Notes under the pieces: model-generated
Seen by the model: only the letters and a program-made list of their open reading frames with translations
The model's database searches: none
Told to the model about the DNA's origin: nothing
Assembly (NCBI GenBank): GCA_934647235.1
Contig: CAKUFG010000003.1
Coordinates: forward strand, 1 to 64,000
DNA: 64,000 nt
Direction: 5' to 3'
Source of the DNA: an uncultured Clostridia bacterium
GTDB lineage: Bacteria > Bacillota > Clostridia > Christensenellales > Aristaeellaceae
In this document: piece by piece, positions 16,864 through 25,024 of the stretch
How positions within the stretch are numbered: the stretch's first letter is position 1
Layout: each line of letters opens with the position of its first letter
Translations under genes and position numbers: made by a program

Positions 16864-17829
16864 TCAGGCCTTGCCGTTGCAGCCCAGCACGTCCACGATC
16901 TTGTGCTCAACCAGCCCCTTGATGGCGCTGCGGGCGTCGGTGAGGTACTGGCGGGGATCGAAATGATCCGGATGCTCGTTAAAGTGCTTGCGCACGCTGG
17001 CGGTGAAGGCCAGGCGCAGGTCGCTGTCGATGTTGATCTTGCACACGGCCATGGTAGCGGCCTTGCGCAGCTGCTCCTCGGGGATGCCGACGGCGTCGGG
17101 CATCTTGCCGCCGTTTTCGTTGATGATCTTCACGAATTCCTGCGGAACGGAGGACGCGCCGTGCAGCACGATGGGGAAGCCGGGCAGACGCTTGGATACT
17201 TCTTCCAGGATGTCGAAGCGCAGCGGCGGGGGAACCAGGATACCGTCCGCGTTGCGGGTGCACTGCGCGGCGGTGAACTTGTACGCGCCGTGGCTGGTGC
17301 CGATGGCGATGGCCAGGCTGTCGCAGCCGGTGGCGGTGGCGAATTCTTCCACTTCGTCAGGACGGGTGTAGCTGGAATCGGCGGCGGAAACCTTCACGTC
17401 GTCCTCCACGCCGGCCAGACGGCCCAGCTCGGCCTCGACGGTGACGTTGTACTTATGGGCATACTCTACCACGCGGCGGGTCTGCTCGATATTTTCTTCA
17501 AAGGGCAGGTGGCTGCCGTCGAACATAACGCTGGAGAAACCGCCGTCGATGCAGGACTTGCAGGTTTCAAAATCCGGGCCGTGGTCCAGATGCAGGGCGA
17601 TGGGCAGACCGCTGGTTTCAACAGCCGCCTCGACCAGCTTGACCAGGTAGGTATGGTTGGCGTAAGCGCGCGCGCCCTTGCTGACCTGCAGGATCAGCGG
17701 CGCGTTCTGGGCCTGAGCGCCCTCCACGATGCCCTGGATAATTTCCATGTTGTTGACGTTGAAAGCGCCGATGGCGTAACCGCCCTCATAGGCTTTTTTG
17801 AACATATCGCGGGTGTTGACAAGCGGCAT
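16864..17829 (-). CDS. fba: Class II fructose-1,6-bisphosphate aldolase
   Basis: Zinc-dependent aldolase of glycolysis and gluconeogenesis. The 321-residue protein has the N-terminal GYAIGAFNVNNMEII, the zinc-site LHLDHGPDFETC, GFSSVMFDGSHLPFEEN, AELGRLAGVEDDV and the glycine-rich IGTSHGAYKF. The HGASSVP segment holds the second zinc histidine. AAAGGAGG precedes the ATG. It has its own promoter (17876-17904) and a terminator shared with the convergent gene, so it is transcribed alone. Confidence 0.97.
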   Translation of the reverse strand: MPLVNTRDMFKKAYEGGYAIGAFNVNNMEIIQGIVEGAQAQNAPLILQVSKGARAYANHTYLVKLVEAAVETSGLPIALHLDHGPDFETCKSCIDGGFSSVMFDGSHLPFEENIEQTRRVVEYAHKYNVTVEAELGRLAGVEDDVKVSAADSSYTRPDEVEEFATATGCDSLAIAIGTSHGAYKFTAAQCTRNADGILVPPPLRFDILEEVSKRLPGFPIVLHGASSVPQEFVKIINENGGKMPDAVGIPEEQLRKAATMAVCKINIDSDLRLAFTASVRKHFNEHPDHFDPRQYLTDARSAIKGLVEHKIVDVLGCNGKA

Positions 17830-17875
17830 AGGAATCTTCCTCCTTTAATCATTGGGAATCGCTCATACAGGAGCT

Positions 17876-17904
17876 ATTATAGCATGAATGCGCGCAAGTT
17901 ACAA
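17876..17904 (-). promoter_or_regulatory. Sigma-A promoter of fba
   Basis: On the minus strand TTGTAA, 17 bases, TATAAT, with the start codon about 47 bases beyond the -10. It directly abuts the stop of the gtrA gene at 17905. Confidence 0.8.
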
Positions 17905-18372
17905 TCATTTTCTGAAAATCACAAATTTGCTGGCCACGTAATTGAAAATAACCACCAGCACGTTCATCAGCAGCTTTACCCACAGATCCGCGTCAGCCAG
18001 GGTATTCTTCAGCAGCGCCAGGCACAGGTTGAACAGCGCGATGTCAAAAATCACCCATCCCAGCACGCGGGCGGAGAAGAACAGGCCGATTTCCTTCCAC
18101 AGGCCGCTGCCCTTTTTATCGCTGCGGAACACCAGGCGCTTGTTGGTAACAAAGGCGAAGATGACCGACAGCACGAAGGCAACTACCTGGCCGGAATTGG
18201 TGATCAGCGCATACTGCGCGCTGTCGGTGGCATAATGGGTCAAGCCAAACGCCTGCCGCCAGATATAGTACACGCCCCAGCTAACTAACGTGGTCAGCAC
18301 GCCAAACAGCAGATACAAAAACGCCTCGCGCAGCTTATCGCGGTCATGCAGGATCGCTTTGATTTTTTCCAT
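17905..18372 (-). CDS. GtrA family membrane protein
   Basis: Small polytopic protein of the GtrA family, thought to help move lipid-linked sugars across the membrane for surface polymer glycosylation. Four membrane helices are visible: FLYLLFGVLTTLVSWGVYYIW, ITNSGQVVAFVLSVIFAFV, a helix near ARVLGWVIFDIALF, and LLMNVLVVIFNYVASKFVIF. The family landmarks NKRLVF and the terminal NYVASKFVIFRK are present. The start at 18372 (MEKIKAIL) is preferred over 18381, because GGAG is 10 bases before it. It overlaps the small gene upstream by 29 bases and is the last gene of the three-gene glycosylation unit. Confidence 0.88.
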   Translation of the reverse strand: MEKIKAILHDRDKLREAFLYLLFGVLTTLVSWGVYYIWRQAFGLTHYATDSAQYALITNSGQVVAFVLSVIFAFVTNKRLVFRSDKKGSGLWKEIGLFFSARVLGWVIFDIALFNLCLALLKNTLADADLWVKLLMNVLVVIFNYVASKFVIFRK

Positions 18373-18619
18373 TCTTCTCATTCTCCAATGCTTCGTTTTT
18401 CAAGGTATCGCCCTCATCCCCCCGCGCATAGGCAGCGGAAAGAATGCTGTCCCGCGCCAGCGTTCTGGGCTTGCCCGCGCGGCCGGTCGTATAGGTGACT
18501 GTGCCTTCATCCATGGCCGTCACCGTCACGTTCATGCGGCGGATGCCCCGCTCGTCGGCCACCATCAGGGTGATCTTTCGCCCATGCTCCAGCGAATAGC
18601 GCAAAAACCGATCAACCAT
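18344..18619 (-). CDS. Small conserved-looking protein of unknown function (WYL/Sm-like barrel suspected)
   Basis: A 91-residue protein between the GT-C-like gene and gtrA, overlapping the first by 8 and the second by 29 bases. The pattern FLRYSLEHGRKITLMV ... VTAMDEGTVTYTT ... KPRTLARDSILSAAYARGD suggests a short beta-barrel ending in a helix. I recall similar proteins in Clostridia annotated as hypothetical or WYL-like, but this is a weak match by eye. The C-terminal ~20 residues are polar (ENEKNGKNQSD). The tight overlaps show co-translation with the glycosylation genes. Confidence 0.65.
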   Translation of the reverse strand: MVDRFLRYSLEHGRKITLMVADERGIRRMNVTVTAMDEGTVTYTTGRAGKPRTLARDSILSAAYARGDEGDTLKNEALENEKNGKNQSDPA

Positions 18620-20576
18620 GGCTTTCTGTCACCTGATAAATGCGGATGCGCCCATCGCTGCTTTCAAACACCAGCGGATACAGCGCGTCCAGCGCTGCCT
18701 GGCTGGCGTGCAGCTCGTAGCGCTCGTAATCGCCCAGCAGAATGTAATCCACATCGTACTTCTGCAGCACGCTCTCATTGCCTGCGGGATCGGCATAGAA
18801 CGCGCTGATGTCCATTTCGCGTGCGGACAGATCATAGCCGTGGAAGGTCAGCCACAGGCCCGGGCCGCACACAATCCTGCGCCCAGCCAGGGCGGATACA
18901 GGGTTGATGTGCTGCGTCCAGCAGATAAAGGTGCTGTCGCGGTCGGTGTTTTCCTCCACATACTGCGCGGCTTCCACATCGCTGGCGGCATACATCTGAT
19001 AATCGCTCACGCACTCCCGCGCAATGGACAGCGTGCCCGTGGCCAGGCAGGCAATCGCCGTCATCACCGCCAGCACATAGCGGCCGCGCAGGCCGCGCAG
19101 ACGATCAAAAATCTCCACCGCGTACTCCGCAGCCAGCACGGCGCACAGCGCCCACCAGACATAAAAGAGCTTGTTGTTGTCGTATTCGTTGGGCTGGAAG
19201 ATGATCAGCTCCGCCACCACAAAGATGGTAAAGGCCCCGGCGGCGATAAAGCGGCGGCGGGGATTCTTGTCAAACAGCGACAGGATGAGCAATATCACCG
19301 GAATGCCGATGTTCTTGATATAGAAGAAAAGATAGCCGTCCCGCAGCCCGTTTCCGCCCGAATTGTTGACCCAGTTGAACTGGAAATAGACAAAGCTGCT
19401 GTTGCCGTTGGTGTGCCGGAAGGTAAAGCCGAACAATTGCGGCGCGGCGAGGATGCAGGCCAGCCCGCCATACAGAAGCCAGGGCCAGAGCTTGCCGCGA
19501 TGGCACAGATCGTATACCATCCAGCCCGCGCTGAGCAGCCCAAGCGCCAGGAAGGAGTGCGTGTGCAGCAGTGGCAGGCCCCCCGCCATCACGCCCAGCA
19601 GCAGCATCTGCCGGAGGGGGAAGCGCTGCTCCTTGCGCGCAGCCGCATCATACAAAAGATAAATGCAGGGCAGCAGCATGCACCAGCCGCCCAGGAAGGT
19701 GCGCTGCGGCACAAACATATCCACAATGATGTTGCTCCAGCGCAGGTTGTAGTAGCTTTGCTCGGCATGGTTGGCCGGGGTCTGATACCAGCCGTACAGG
19801 ATGGTATCCAGTCTGTCCAGCCAGGTACCGCTTTGCAGAGAGTTGACCGTGCCGCCGTTGCTGACCCCCAGCGTATCCAGGCTGTACAAAAAGCCCAGGC
19901 CGCCGTTGATGAACACAAACAGCGCGGCGATCGCCACCGCGCGCCGCCCGCTGGCCATGCGGTCCGCCAGGATCATATAGCCCGAAAAGACCAGCCCCAT
20001 CATCAGCGTGCCGGGACTGATCACCGCCCAGCGAAGAGGCAGGCCGAAAAGCATGAAAGATGTGGACAGGCTGTCCATCAGGAAGGGATAGCTCAGCCGC
20101 TCGCCCGGCAGGATGCTGTATTCGGGCGGGAAGGCCGCGTCGCGCAGGCTGGTAATGATGCCCAGATGCAGCGGCAGATCGCCATAGGTGCTCTGCCCCA
20201 CGTGCAGCGTGCCGTTTACCTCGCGCAGGCAGTGGGTATACTGCAAATACCCGCCCAGCAGCGTCAGCGGCGCCGCCACGCAGGCCATCAGGATCAGCAG
20301 CTGCCTGTCCTTTTCATCCAGCGCGCGGGCGGGGGTTTTATCGCGCATAACCCACACGGCGGCGGTGATCCCGGCCAGGGGAATCAGCGCCAGCATGTGC
20401 CCCAGCAGCGAAAAGCGCACGGCAAAGGCCAGCAGCGCGGGCAGCCACATCATCAGCAGCAGGCCCAGGCTCAGCCCCAGCCAGATGCGGACCTGAGGAC
20501 GCTGCGCGGGCAGCAGGGCGCGGATCATCACGCAGCCCGCAAACAGATAAACCAGCAAATACAGCAGCGACAGCAC
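18612..20576 (-). CDS. GT-C-like polytopic glycosyltransferase or surface polysaccharide protein
   Basis: Large membrane protein of 654 residues with about 12 helices. The first extracytoplasmic loop holds STYGDLPLHLGIITSLRD, with an acidic residue placed as in GT-C enzymes that use polyprenyl-phosphate sugars. Later loops have SYPFLMDSLS and NNIIVDMFVPQRTFLGG-type segments, and a soluble C-terminal part of about 110 residues includes WTQHINPVSALAGRRIVCGPG. The start is GTG with AAAGGAG 7 bases upstream. Coupling with gtrA argues for a lipid-linked sugar donor. The exact substrate cannot be read; a PMT-like or PTPS-related membrane family is the closest match I recognise. Confidence 0.72.
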   Translation of the reverse strand: MLSLLYLLVYLFAGCVMIRALLPAQRPQVRIWLGLSLGLLLMMWLPALLAFAVRFSLLGHMLALIPLAGITAAVWVMRDKTPARALDEKDRQLLILMACVAAPLTLLGGYLQYTHCLREVNGTLHVGQSTYGDLPLHLGIITSLRDAAFPPEYSILPGERLSYPFLMDSLSTSFMLFGLPLRWAVISPGTLMMGLVFSGYMILADRMASGRRAVAIAALFVFINGGLGFLYSLDTLGVSNGGTVNSLQSGTWLDRLDTILYGWYQTPANHAEQSYYNLRWSNIIVDMFVPQRTFLGGWCMLLPCIYLLYDAAARKEQRFPLRQMLLLGVMAGGLPLLHTHSFLALGLLSAGWMVYDLCHRGKLWPWLLYGGLACILAAPQLFGFTFRHTNGNSSFVYFQFNWVNNSGGNGLRDGYLFFYIKNIGIPVILLILSLFDKNPRRRFIAAGAFTIFVVAELIIFQPNEYDNNKLFYVWWALCAVLAAEYAVEIFDRLRGLRGRYVLAVMTAIACLATGTLSIARECVSDYQMYAASDVEAAQYVEENTDRDSTFICWTQHINPVSALAGRRIVCGPGLWLTFHGYDLSAREMDISAFYADPAGNESVLQKYDVDYILLGDYERYELHASQAALDALYPLVFESSDGRIRIYQVTESHG

Positions 20577-20614
20577 AGCCTGTCTCCTTTCAAATGCGCA
20601 GAATAACCGATCCT

Positions 20615-20643
20615 ATTATAACCGGCGGGCAGGCAAAAGGCAA
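20615..20643 (-). promoter_or_regulatory. Sigma-A promoter of the glycosylation unit
   Basis: On the minus strand TTGCCT, 17 bases, TATAAT, about 39 bases before the GTG start at 20576. Confidence 0.75.
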
Positions 20644-20724
20644 ACGAAACAGGCAAAGCGTTACAATAATTTTACACATAGCCCGCGCGCTTCGGGGAAA
20701 AATAGCCCTGCAGCCGCGTTTTGC

Positions 20725-20753
20725 TTGACGCGCGCCGGGCGACGTGATATCCT
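20725..20753 (+). promoter_or_regulatory. Sigma-A promoter of rpiB
   Basis: TTGACG, 17 bases, TATCCT. The start codon lies about 37 bases beyond the -10. It is divergent from the promoter at 20615-20643. Confidence 0.65.
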
Positions 20754-20790
20754 TTGTAGCTGAAAATACATCTTGCCGGAGGAGCCTGTC

Positions 20791-21240
20791 ATGATTGCCA
20801 TTGCCAATGATCATTCCGCGCTGGAAATGAAAAAAGAGATTATGTCCCTGCTGGACGAAATGGGCCTGGAATACAAGGATTTCGGCGCCTATTCTTCCGA
20901 AAGCTGCAACTACCCCGTCTTTGGCGCGCGCGCTGCCCGCGCGGTAGCCAGCGGCGAGTGCGAGTTTGGCATCCTGCTGTGCGGCACGGGCCTGGGCATC
21001 GGGCTGGCCGCCAATAAAATCAAGGGAATCCGCTGCGTTACCTGCTCCGATCCGCTGTCGGCCGAGCTGGGCCGCCGCCACAACAACGCCAACATGCTGT
21101 CCATGGGCGCGCGCATCATCGGGCCCGAACTGGCCAAGTGCATCGCCCGCGCCTTCCTGACGGCGCAGTTTGAGGGCGGCCGTCACGCGCTGCGCGTGGA
21201 CATGCTGAGCGCCCTGGAGCGCGGCGAGGAGATCGAGTAA
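20791..21240 (+). CDS. rpiB: Ribose-5-phosphate isomerase B / RpiB-LacAB family isomerase
   Basis: Isomerises ribose-5-phosphate and ribulose-5-phosphate or related sugar phosphates. The 149-residue protein starts MIAIANDHSALEMKKEI. It has the catalytic-cysteine loop GILLCGTGLGIGLAANK and the conserved RRHNNANMLSMG with its histidine. CCGGAGGAG precedes the ATG by 7 bases; an in-frame TTG further upstream is rejected. LacA/LacB have the same fold, so allose- or galactose-phosphate isomerisation cannot be excluded. With rpe in the same window, a pentose-phosphate role is most likely. Confidence 0.93.
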   Translation: MIAIANDHSALEMKKEIMSLLDEMGLEYKDFGAYSSESCNYPVFGARAARAVASGECEFGILLCGTGLGIGLAANKIKGIRCVTCSDPLSAELGRRHNNANMLSMGARIIGPELAKCIARAFLTAQFEGGRHALRVDMLSALERGEEIE

Positions 21241-21269
21241 GGCGCGGTTTTCCCCAAGGAGTGAGGCGT

Positions 21270-22430
21270 TTGAAAAAGCCCGCGCTGCGATGCGCGCTGT
21301 TTATGGCGCTTTATTATGGCGCAAACGCCGTTTATCAGGGTTATATATCCAAGTTTTACCAGCAGTCAGGTGTCAGCGGCTCCCGCTTGATCCTGCTGCT
21401 GGTTTCTTTTCCCCTGCTTTCCATCCTGTCCCAGCCGCTTTGGGGCTGGGCCTCGGATCGCATGCCCCGGCGCAATGCGGCGCTGCTGATCACCGTGGGC
21501 GCATCCATTCCGCTCCTGTGCCTGCTGGGGCTGATGAAGAGCTGCGCCGGCATGGCGATTGTCAGCTGCCTGTTCGCGCTGTTTTATCCCTGCATACAGC
21601 CGCTGGGCGACAGCCTGATCCTGCAGACGCTGCAGGAAAGCCCCGTCCCCTACGGGCGGGTAAGGCTGGCGGGCAGCGTCAGCTATGCCCTGTGCAGCCT
21701 GGCCGCAGGCGCGCTGCTGGGGCAAAGCTACCGCGCCATGCCATGGATGGCCGCCGGTATGCTGGCGCTGCTGTTTGGCGGCGCGCTGTTGCTGCCGCCA
21801 CAGGCAGGCCGGCCGCACACCCGCATTCGCGGGGGCTTCTGGCGGGTATTTCGTCTGCCGCACGCCCTGCCGCTGCTGGGACTGGTGATGCTGCTGCAGG
21901 CGGCGATGGGGTATTTTTACAGCTATTTTGCGCTGCATTTTACCAGCCTGAACGGCGGCAGCGGCGCGCTGCTGGGCTGGGCGTATCTGATCGGCTCAGC
22001 CAGCGAAATTCCCTTTCTGCTGCTGGGCGATCGGCTGTTTGATCGCTTCGGCGCGGGGCGGCTGATGCTTGTATCGGCCGCGGCGCTGGCGCTGCGCTTT
22101 GGCATTCTGGCGCTCGTCCGTTCCCCCGTGGCCGCGCTGGCCAGCCAAACGCTGCATGGGCTTGGCTTTGTGGTGATGATGCTGTGCATGGCCAAGTACA
22201 TGAGCCGCGCAGCGCCGCCGGCTCTGCGAGGCAGCGCGCAGGCGGTCATCTCCATGGCAGGATACGGCATATCGCGCACCTTCGGCGTGCTGGCCGGCGG
22301 CTTTATCAGCAATCGCCTGGGCAGCATCGGCGCAGGCTTTGGTCTGATGGCCGCCGTGTGCGCCCTGGCGCTGATCGGCTTTGCACCGGTTTTTCTGCGT
22401 TTACCGGCCCTGAACGGCAAAAAATCCTAG
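21270..22430 (+). CDS. MFS transporter
   Basis: A 12-helix major facilitator of about 386 residues. The loop between helices 2 and 3 has the MFS signature in GWASDRMPRRNA, and the equivalent loop in the second half has GDRLFDRFGAGRL. The N-terminus ALYYGANAVYQGYISKFYQQ resembles MFS_1-like or nucleoside:proton symporter-like carriers. The likely start is TTG at 21270 with AAGGAG 9 bases upstream; GTG at 21261 overlaps that site. Substrate unknown. It begins 29 bases after rpiB, so co-transcription and a sugar-like substrate are possible. Confidence 0.85.
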   Translation: MKKPALRCALFMALYYGANAVYQGYISKFYQQSGVSGSRLILLLVSFPLLSILSQPLWGWASDRMPRRNAALLITVGASIPLLCLLGLMKSCAGMAIVSCLFALFYPCIQPLGDSLILQTLQESPVPYGRVRLAGSVSYALCSLAAGALLGQSYRAMPWMAAGMLALLFGGALLLPPQAGRPHTRIRGGFWRVFRLPHALPLLGLVMLLQAAMGYFYSYFALHFTSLNGGSGALLGWAYLIGSASEIPFLLLGDRLFDRFGAGRLMLVSAAALALRFGILALVRSPVAALASQTLHGLGFVVMMLCMAKYMSRAAPPALRGSAQAVISMAGYGISRTFGVLAGGFISNRLGSIGAGFGLMAAVCALALIGFAPVFLRLPALNGKKS

Positions 22431-22437
22431 CTTTCAG

Positions 22438-22510
22438 TCCTTTATAATTAAATTTAATCTAATAATTATATACTTTAATATGCAAAAATTATATATTGGT
22501 ATTTTATATC
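22438..22510. other. Extremely AT-rich 70 bp island
   Basis: A stretch of almost pure A/T inside GC-rich DNA, between the MFS gene and the PRC-barrel gene. It contains only a handful of G or C and several TATA-like hexamers, but no -10/-35 pair I would trust. Possible roles are a curved or UP-type promoter region for the next operon, or a remnant of inserted DNA. Confidence 0.7.
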
Positions 22511-22576
22511 ATCTGCTCCCCATATTTGCCACTCATGCGCAGGCGGCGTGCGGCAACACTATCAAGGGTGATCGCA

Positions 22577-23017
22577 ATGACCGGAATGAAACGCCTGATC
22601 GGCATGCCTGTGATCTGCGAGGGCAAGCACATCGGCTCCATCGTGCGCGGCGTGCTGCGCAGCGACGGCAAAGCCCTGCGCGGGCTGGTAATGCGCGATG
22701 GACTGCGCCTGTCGCGCTGGATTGAGGCAGACAACATCGCGCTGCTGGGCAAGCTGACGGTAATCAGCCGCCGCCCGCCCGTGCGCGTGCCCAAGGACGC
22801 GGGCTACCGCCTGTTTCGGGTGACGGACGCGGATGGGCTGCGCGTGGGCGTGGTGACAGACGTGCTGCTGGATGAGACGACGCTGCGCGTGACGGCGCTG
22901 GAAATCTCCTCCGGCCCGCTGGACGATCTGCTGGACGGGCGCTGGTACGCTACCGCCTTTGACGTAAGCAGCGCAGGCGCCACCGGCCATGTGACGATTC
23001 CCTGCAGGACCAACTGA
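22577..23017 (+). CDS. PRC-barrel domain protein
   Basis: Small cytosolic protein of 146 residues with two PRC-barrel-like halves. The first is KRLIGMPVICEGKHIGSIVRG with KALRGLVMRDG; the second is FRVTDADGLRVGVVTDVLLDE with VTALEISSGPLDDLL. PRC barrels usually bind partner proteins or RNA; sporulation and ribosome maturation proteins use them. The start at 22577 has only a weak AAGGGTG site. It is followed 15 bases later by a 44-codon gene and then an AI-2E family transporter, forming a compact operon. Its role is unknown. Confidence 0.75.
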   Translation: MTGMKRLIGMPVICEGKHIGSIVRGVLRSDGKALRGLVMRDGLRLSRWIEADNIALLGKLTVISRRPPVRVPKDAGYRLFRVTDADGLRVGVVTDVLLDETTLRVTALEISSGPLDDLLDGRWYATAFDVSSAGATGHVTIPCRTN

Positions 23018-23032
23018 AAGGAGGACGCCGCC

Positions 23033-23167
23033 ATGAAACTATACGGCTACATGCTCTCAGCCGCCATCGGCTATACCGTAGGCACGCGAATGGGGCTGAT
23101 GCGCAAGTGCGCCACGCGCTCCATGAAGCAAATGAAGCGCATCCTGTGCAGAAAGCTCGGCCTGTAA
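23033..23167 (+). CDS. 44-residue membrane-associated small protein
   Basis: An ATG at 23033 with a strong AAAGGAGG site 9 bases upstream opens a 44-codon frame ending in TAA at 23165-23167. The TAA shares its last base with the ATG of the transporter gene. The product begins MKLYGYMLSAAIGYTVG, short enough for one membrane helix. It then turns strongly basic (RMGLMRKCATRSMKQMKR) and ends CRKLGL. The ribosome site and tight coupling argue that it is translated. No family recognised; a topology like short YtxH-type proteins is a guess. Confidence 0.65.
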   Translation: MKLYGYMLSAAIGYTVGTRMGLMRKCATRSMKQMKRILCRKLGL

Positions 23168-24222
23168 TGACCGCGCTGCGCGGCGATGGCCGCGGTTTGC
23201 CGCGCAGGATTCGCCTGATCCTGTTTGCGGCAGCCGCGGCGCTGCTGCTGATCCTGTTTCGTCAGGCGCTTGGGCAGCTTTTGTGGCAGATTGCCCTGGC
23301 CGTGCTGCTGGCCTACGCGGCGCGGCCCATCTGCGCGCGCTTTGAACGGCGGCTGCCGCCGGGCGCGGCGGCGCTGTGCTCGCTGCTGCTGTTTCTGGCG
23401 GCGCTGGGCGGCTTTTTATGGCTGCTGGTGCCGCAGGTGATCCATCAGGGCACGCTGGCGGTGGAAGCCGTGCCGATGCTGATTGACATCCTGCAGGAAT
23501 TTCTGGAAAAGCTGGCCGCTTCGCCCCTGGCCGAGCGGTTTAACCTGTCCCCTGCTCCCACCCAACAGCTGCTTGAAAAGGCGGGCGCAGCCGTGCTGGC
23601 CATCGTGCCCAAGGCGCTGCAGCGCATTGCCAGCGCCAGCGGCAAGCTGATGCAGGCCTTTCTGGCCCCCGTGCTGGCCTTTTATTTTTTGCGTGATCGC
23701 GAGCTGTTTTGTTTTCAGCTGTCGCTTTTAATCCCGCTGCAGCAGCGCAAAAAACTGCTGACGGCCTTGCGCGAAATGCGCCGCGAAATCGCGGGATATC
23801 TGCGCGGCCAGCTGCTGGTCAGCTCCGCCGTGGGGATCCTGACGGCCATCGGGCTGCTGATCGTGGGCGTACCCGCCTGGCTGCTGCTGGGCATTATGAT
23901 GGGCGTGTGCGATCTGATCCCCTACGTCGGGCCCTACCTGGGCGGCATTCCCATCGTGCTGTTTTCGCTGCCGCAGGGCCTGTATACCGTGCTGTGGGCA
24001 GTGGTTGCCGTGATAGCCGTGCAGCAGGCGGAGAGCATGTTCCTGTCCCCGCAGCTGATGAGCGGCGTGACCGGGCTGCATCCCGCCTATGTGCTGCTGC
24101 TGCTGAGCGCAGGCGGACTGCTGGGCGGCATCGCCGGGATGCTGCTGTCGCTTCCTCTATATGTGTGCGCGCGCGGCGCCGTCCGCGCCCTGCAATGCAC
24201 GGCCCGCGAAAACGCGCCATAG
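23167..24222 (+). CDS. AI-2E family transporter (YtvI/PerM-like)
   Basis: Polytopic membrane protein of 351 residues. It has about eight helices with the two-part AI-2E layout: LLRQ-type N-terminal helices, a central soluble segment (LDILQEFLEKLAASPLAERF), then LAPVLAFYFLRDRE and the conserved LLGIMMGVCDLIPYVGPYLGGIPIVLF. The family includes exporters of autoinducer-2 and ion antiporters, so the substrate is not fixed by the sequence. The start at 23167 (TAATG overlap) was chosen; a longer reading would run through the small upstream gene. Confidence 0.85.
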   Translation: MTALRGDGRGLPRRIRLILFAAAAALLLILFRQALGQLLWQIALAVLLAYAARPICARFERRLPPGAAALCSLLLFLAALGGFLWLLVPQVIHQGTLAVEAVPMLIDILQEFLEKLAASPLAERFNLSPAPTQQLLEKAGAAVLAIVPKALQRIASASGKLMQAFLAPVLAFYFLRDRELFCFQLSLLIPLQQRKKLLTALREMRREIAGYLRGQLLVSSAVGILTAIGLLIVGVPAWLLLGIMMGVCDLIPYVGPYLGGIPIVLFSLPQGLYTVLWAVVAVIAVQQAESMFLSPQLMSGVTGLHPAYVLLLLSAGGLLGGIAGMLLSLPLYVCARGAVRALQCTARENAP

Positions 24223-24251
24223 TTTTTTGGCTTTTGGCAGCGTTTGCCCTA

Positions 24252-24280
24252 TTGCCAATTTCTGACGCTCAGGGTATAAT
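24252..24280 (+). promoter_or_regulatory. Sigma-A promoter of ireB-ruvX-DUF1292
   Basis: TTGCCA, 17 bases, TATAAT, with the AAAGGAGG ribosome site of ireB 8 bases beyond the -10. Confidence 0.8.
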
Positions 24281-24303
24281 ATCAGAGGAAAGGAGGTATC
24301 GCC

Positions 24304-24567
24304 ATGACAAACCTGAATGATACCACCAAGCTCCATGCCCTGCGGGACAGCCGCGCCACCGCGCGCGATATTCTGCAGCACGTCTACCGCGCCCTGCAGG
24401 CCAAGGGCTATGATCCCATCACGCAGCTGACGGGCTTCATTCTCACGGGCGATCCTACCTACATCACCAGCTTTGATAACGCGCGCAGCATGATCTGCCG
24501 GCTGGAGCGGGACGAGATTCTGGAAGAAATCGTTTCCTTCTATATGTCGGAGAATTTTGATCAATGA
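24304..24567 (+). CDS. ireB: IreB family regulatory phosphoprotein (UPF0297)
   Basis: Small regulator of 87 residues. In enterococci the homologue is phosphorylated by the PASTA kinase IreK on N-terminal threonines and affects cephalosporin resistance. Here the N-terminus MTNLNDTTKLHAL has the paired threonines, followed by the family core YRALQAKGYDPITQLTGFILTGDPTYIT and the end RDEILEEIVSFYM. It overlaps ruvX by 4 bases. The kinase/phosphatase pair at 1476-3847 is the likely partner in this genome, which is an inference. Confidence 0.95.
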   Translation: MTNLNDTTKLHALRDSRATARDILQHVYRALQAKGYDPITQLTGFILTGDPTYITSFDNARSMICRLERDEILEEIVSFYMSENFDQ

Positions 24568-24989
24568 CGACGGGCAAGATCGTAGGGCTGGATGTGGGCG
24601 ATGTGCGCATCGGCATCGCGGTGTGCGATGAAATGCGCCTGATTGCCTCGCCCTACAGCGTATATCGCCGGGTTGGCTTTGGCCCGGACGTCAAGCATAT
24701 CAAGGCGCTGTGCGATCAGCTGGGCACACGCGATATCGTGTGCGGCCTGCCGCGCAACATGGACGGCTCCATCGGCTTCCAGGCACAGAAGGTGCAGGCT
24801 CTGGCCGAGCAGTTGGCCAACGCCGGGCTGAACATCGCCTTTCAGGATGAGCGGCTGACGACCGTAACGGCCGAGCGCGCGCTCATCGAGGGCGGCATGC
24901 ACCGCCAGGAGCGCAAGGGAACGGTGGATAAGGTGGCTGCCGCCGTCATCCTGCAGCAATATCTGGACACGCTCAGAAATCAAACCTGA
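24564..24989 (+). CDS. ruvX: Holliday junction resolvase-like / pre-16S rRNA nuclease YqgF
   Basis: RNase H-fold protein of 141 residues, linked to 5' maturation of 16S rRNA in E. coli and called putative Holliday junction resolvase in older annotation. Motifs are GLDVGDVRIGIAVCD (first acidic residue), IVCGLPRNMDGS, FQDERLTTVTAE and the C-terminal VDKVAAAVILQQYL. It sits in the conserved ireB-ruvX-DUF1292 order, overlapping ireB (ATGA). Length is normal. Confidence 0.95.
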   Translation: MTTGKIVGLDVGDVRIGIAVCDEMRLIASPYSVYRRVGFGPDVKHIKALCDQLGTRDIVCGLPRNMDGSIGFQAQKVQALAEQLANAGLNIAFQDERLTTVTAERALIEGGMHRQERKGTVDKVAAAVILQQYLDTLRNQT

Positions 24990-25024
24990 TTTCTTTGCAA
25001 TATTATAGGAGGATCAATCCAAAC

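Noticed and set aside
18618..20606. 662-codon plus-strand frame opposite the GT-C-like gene
   Set aside because: The minus-strand frame has helices, a good GTG start and a promoter; the plus frame is a Gln/His-rich shadow.
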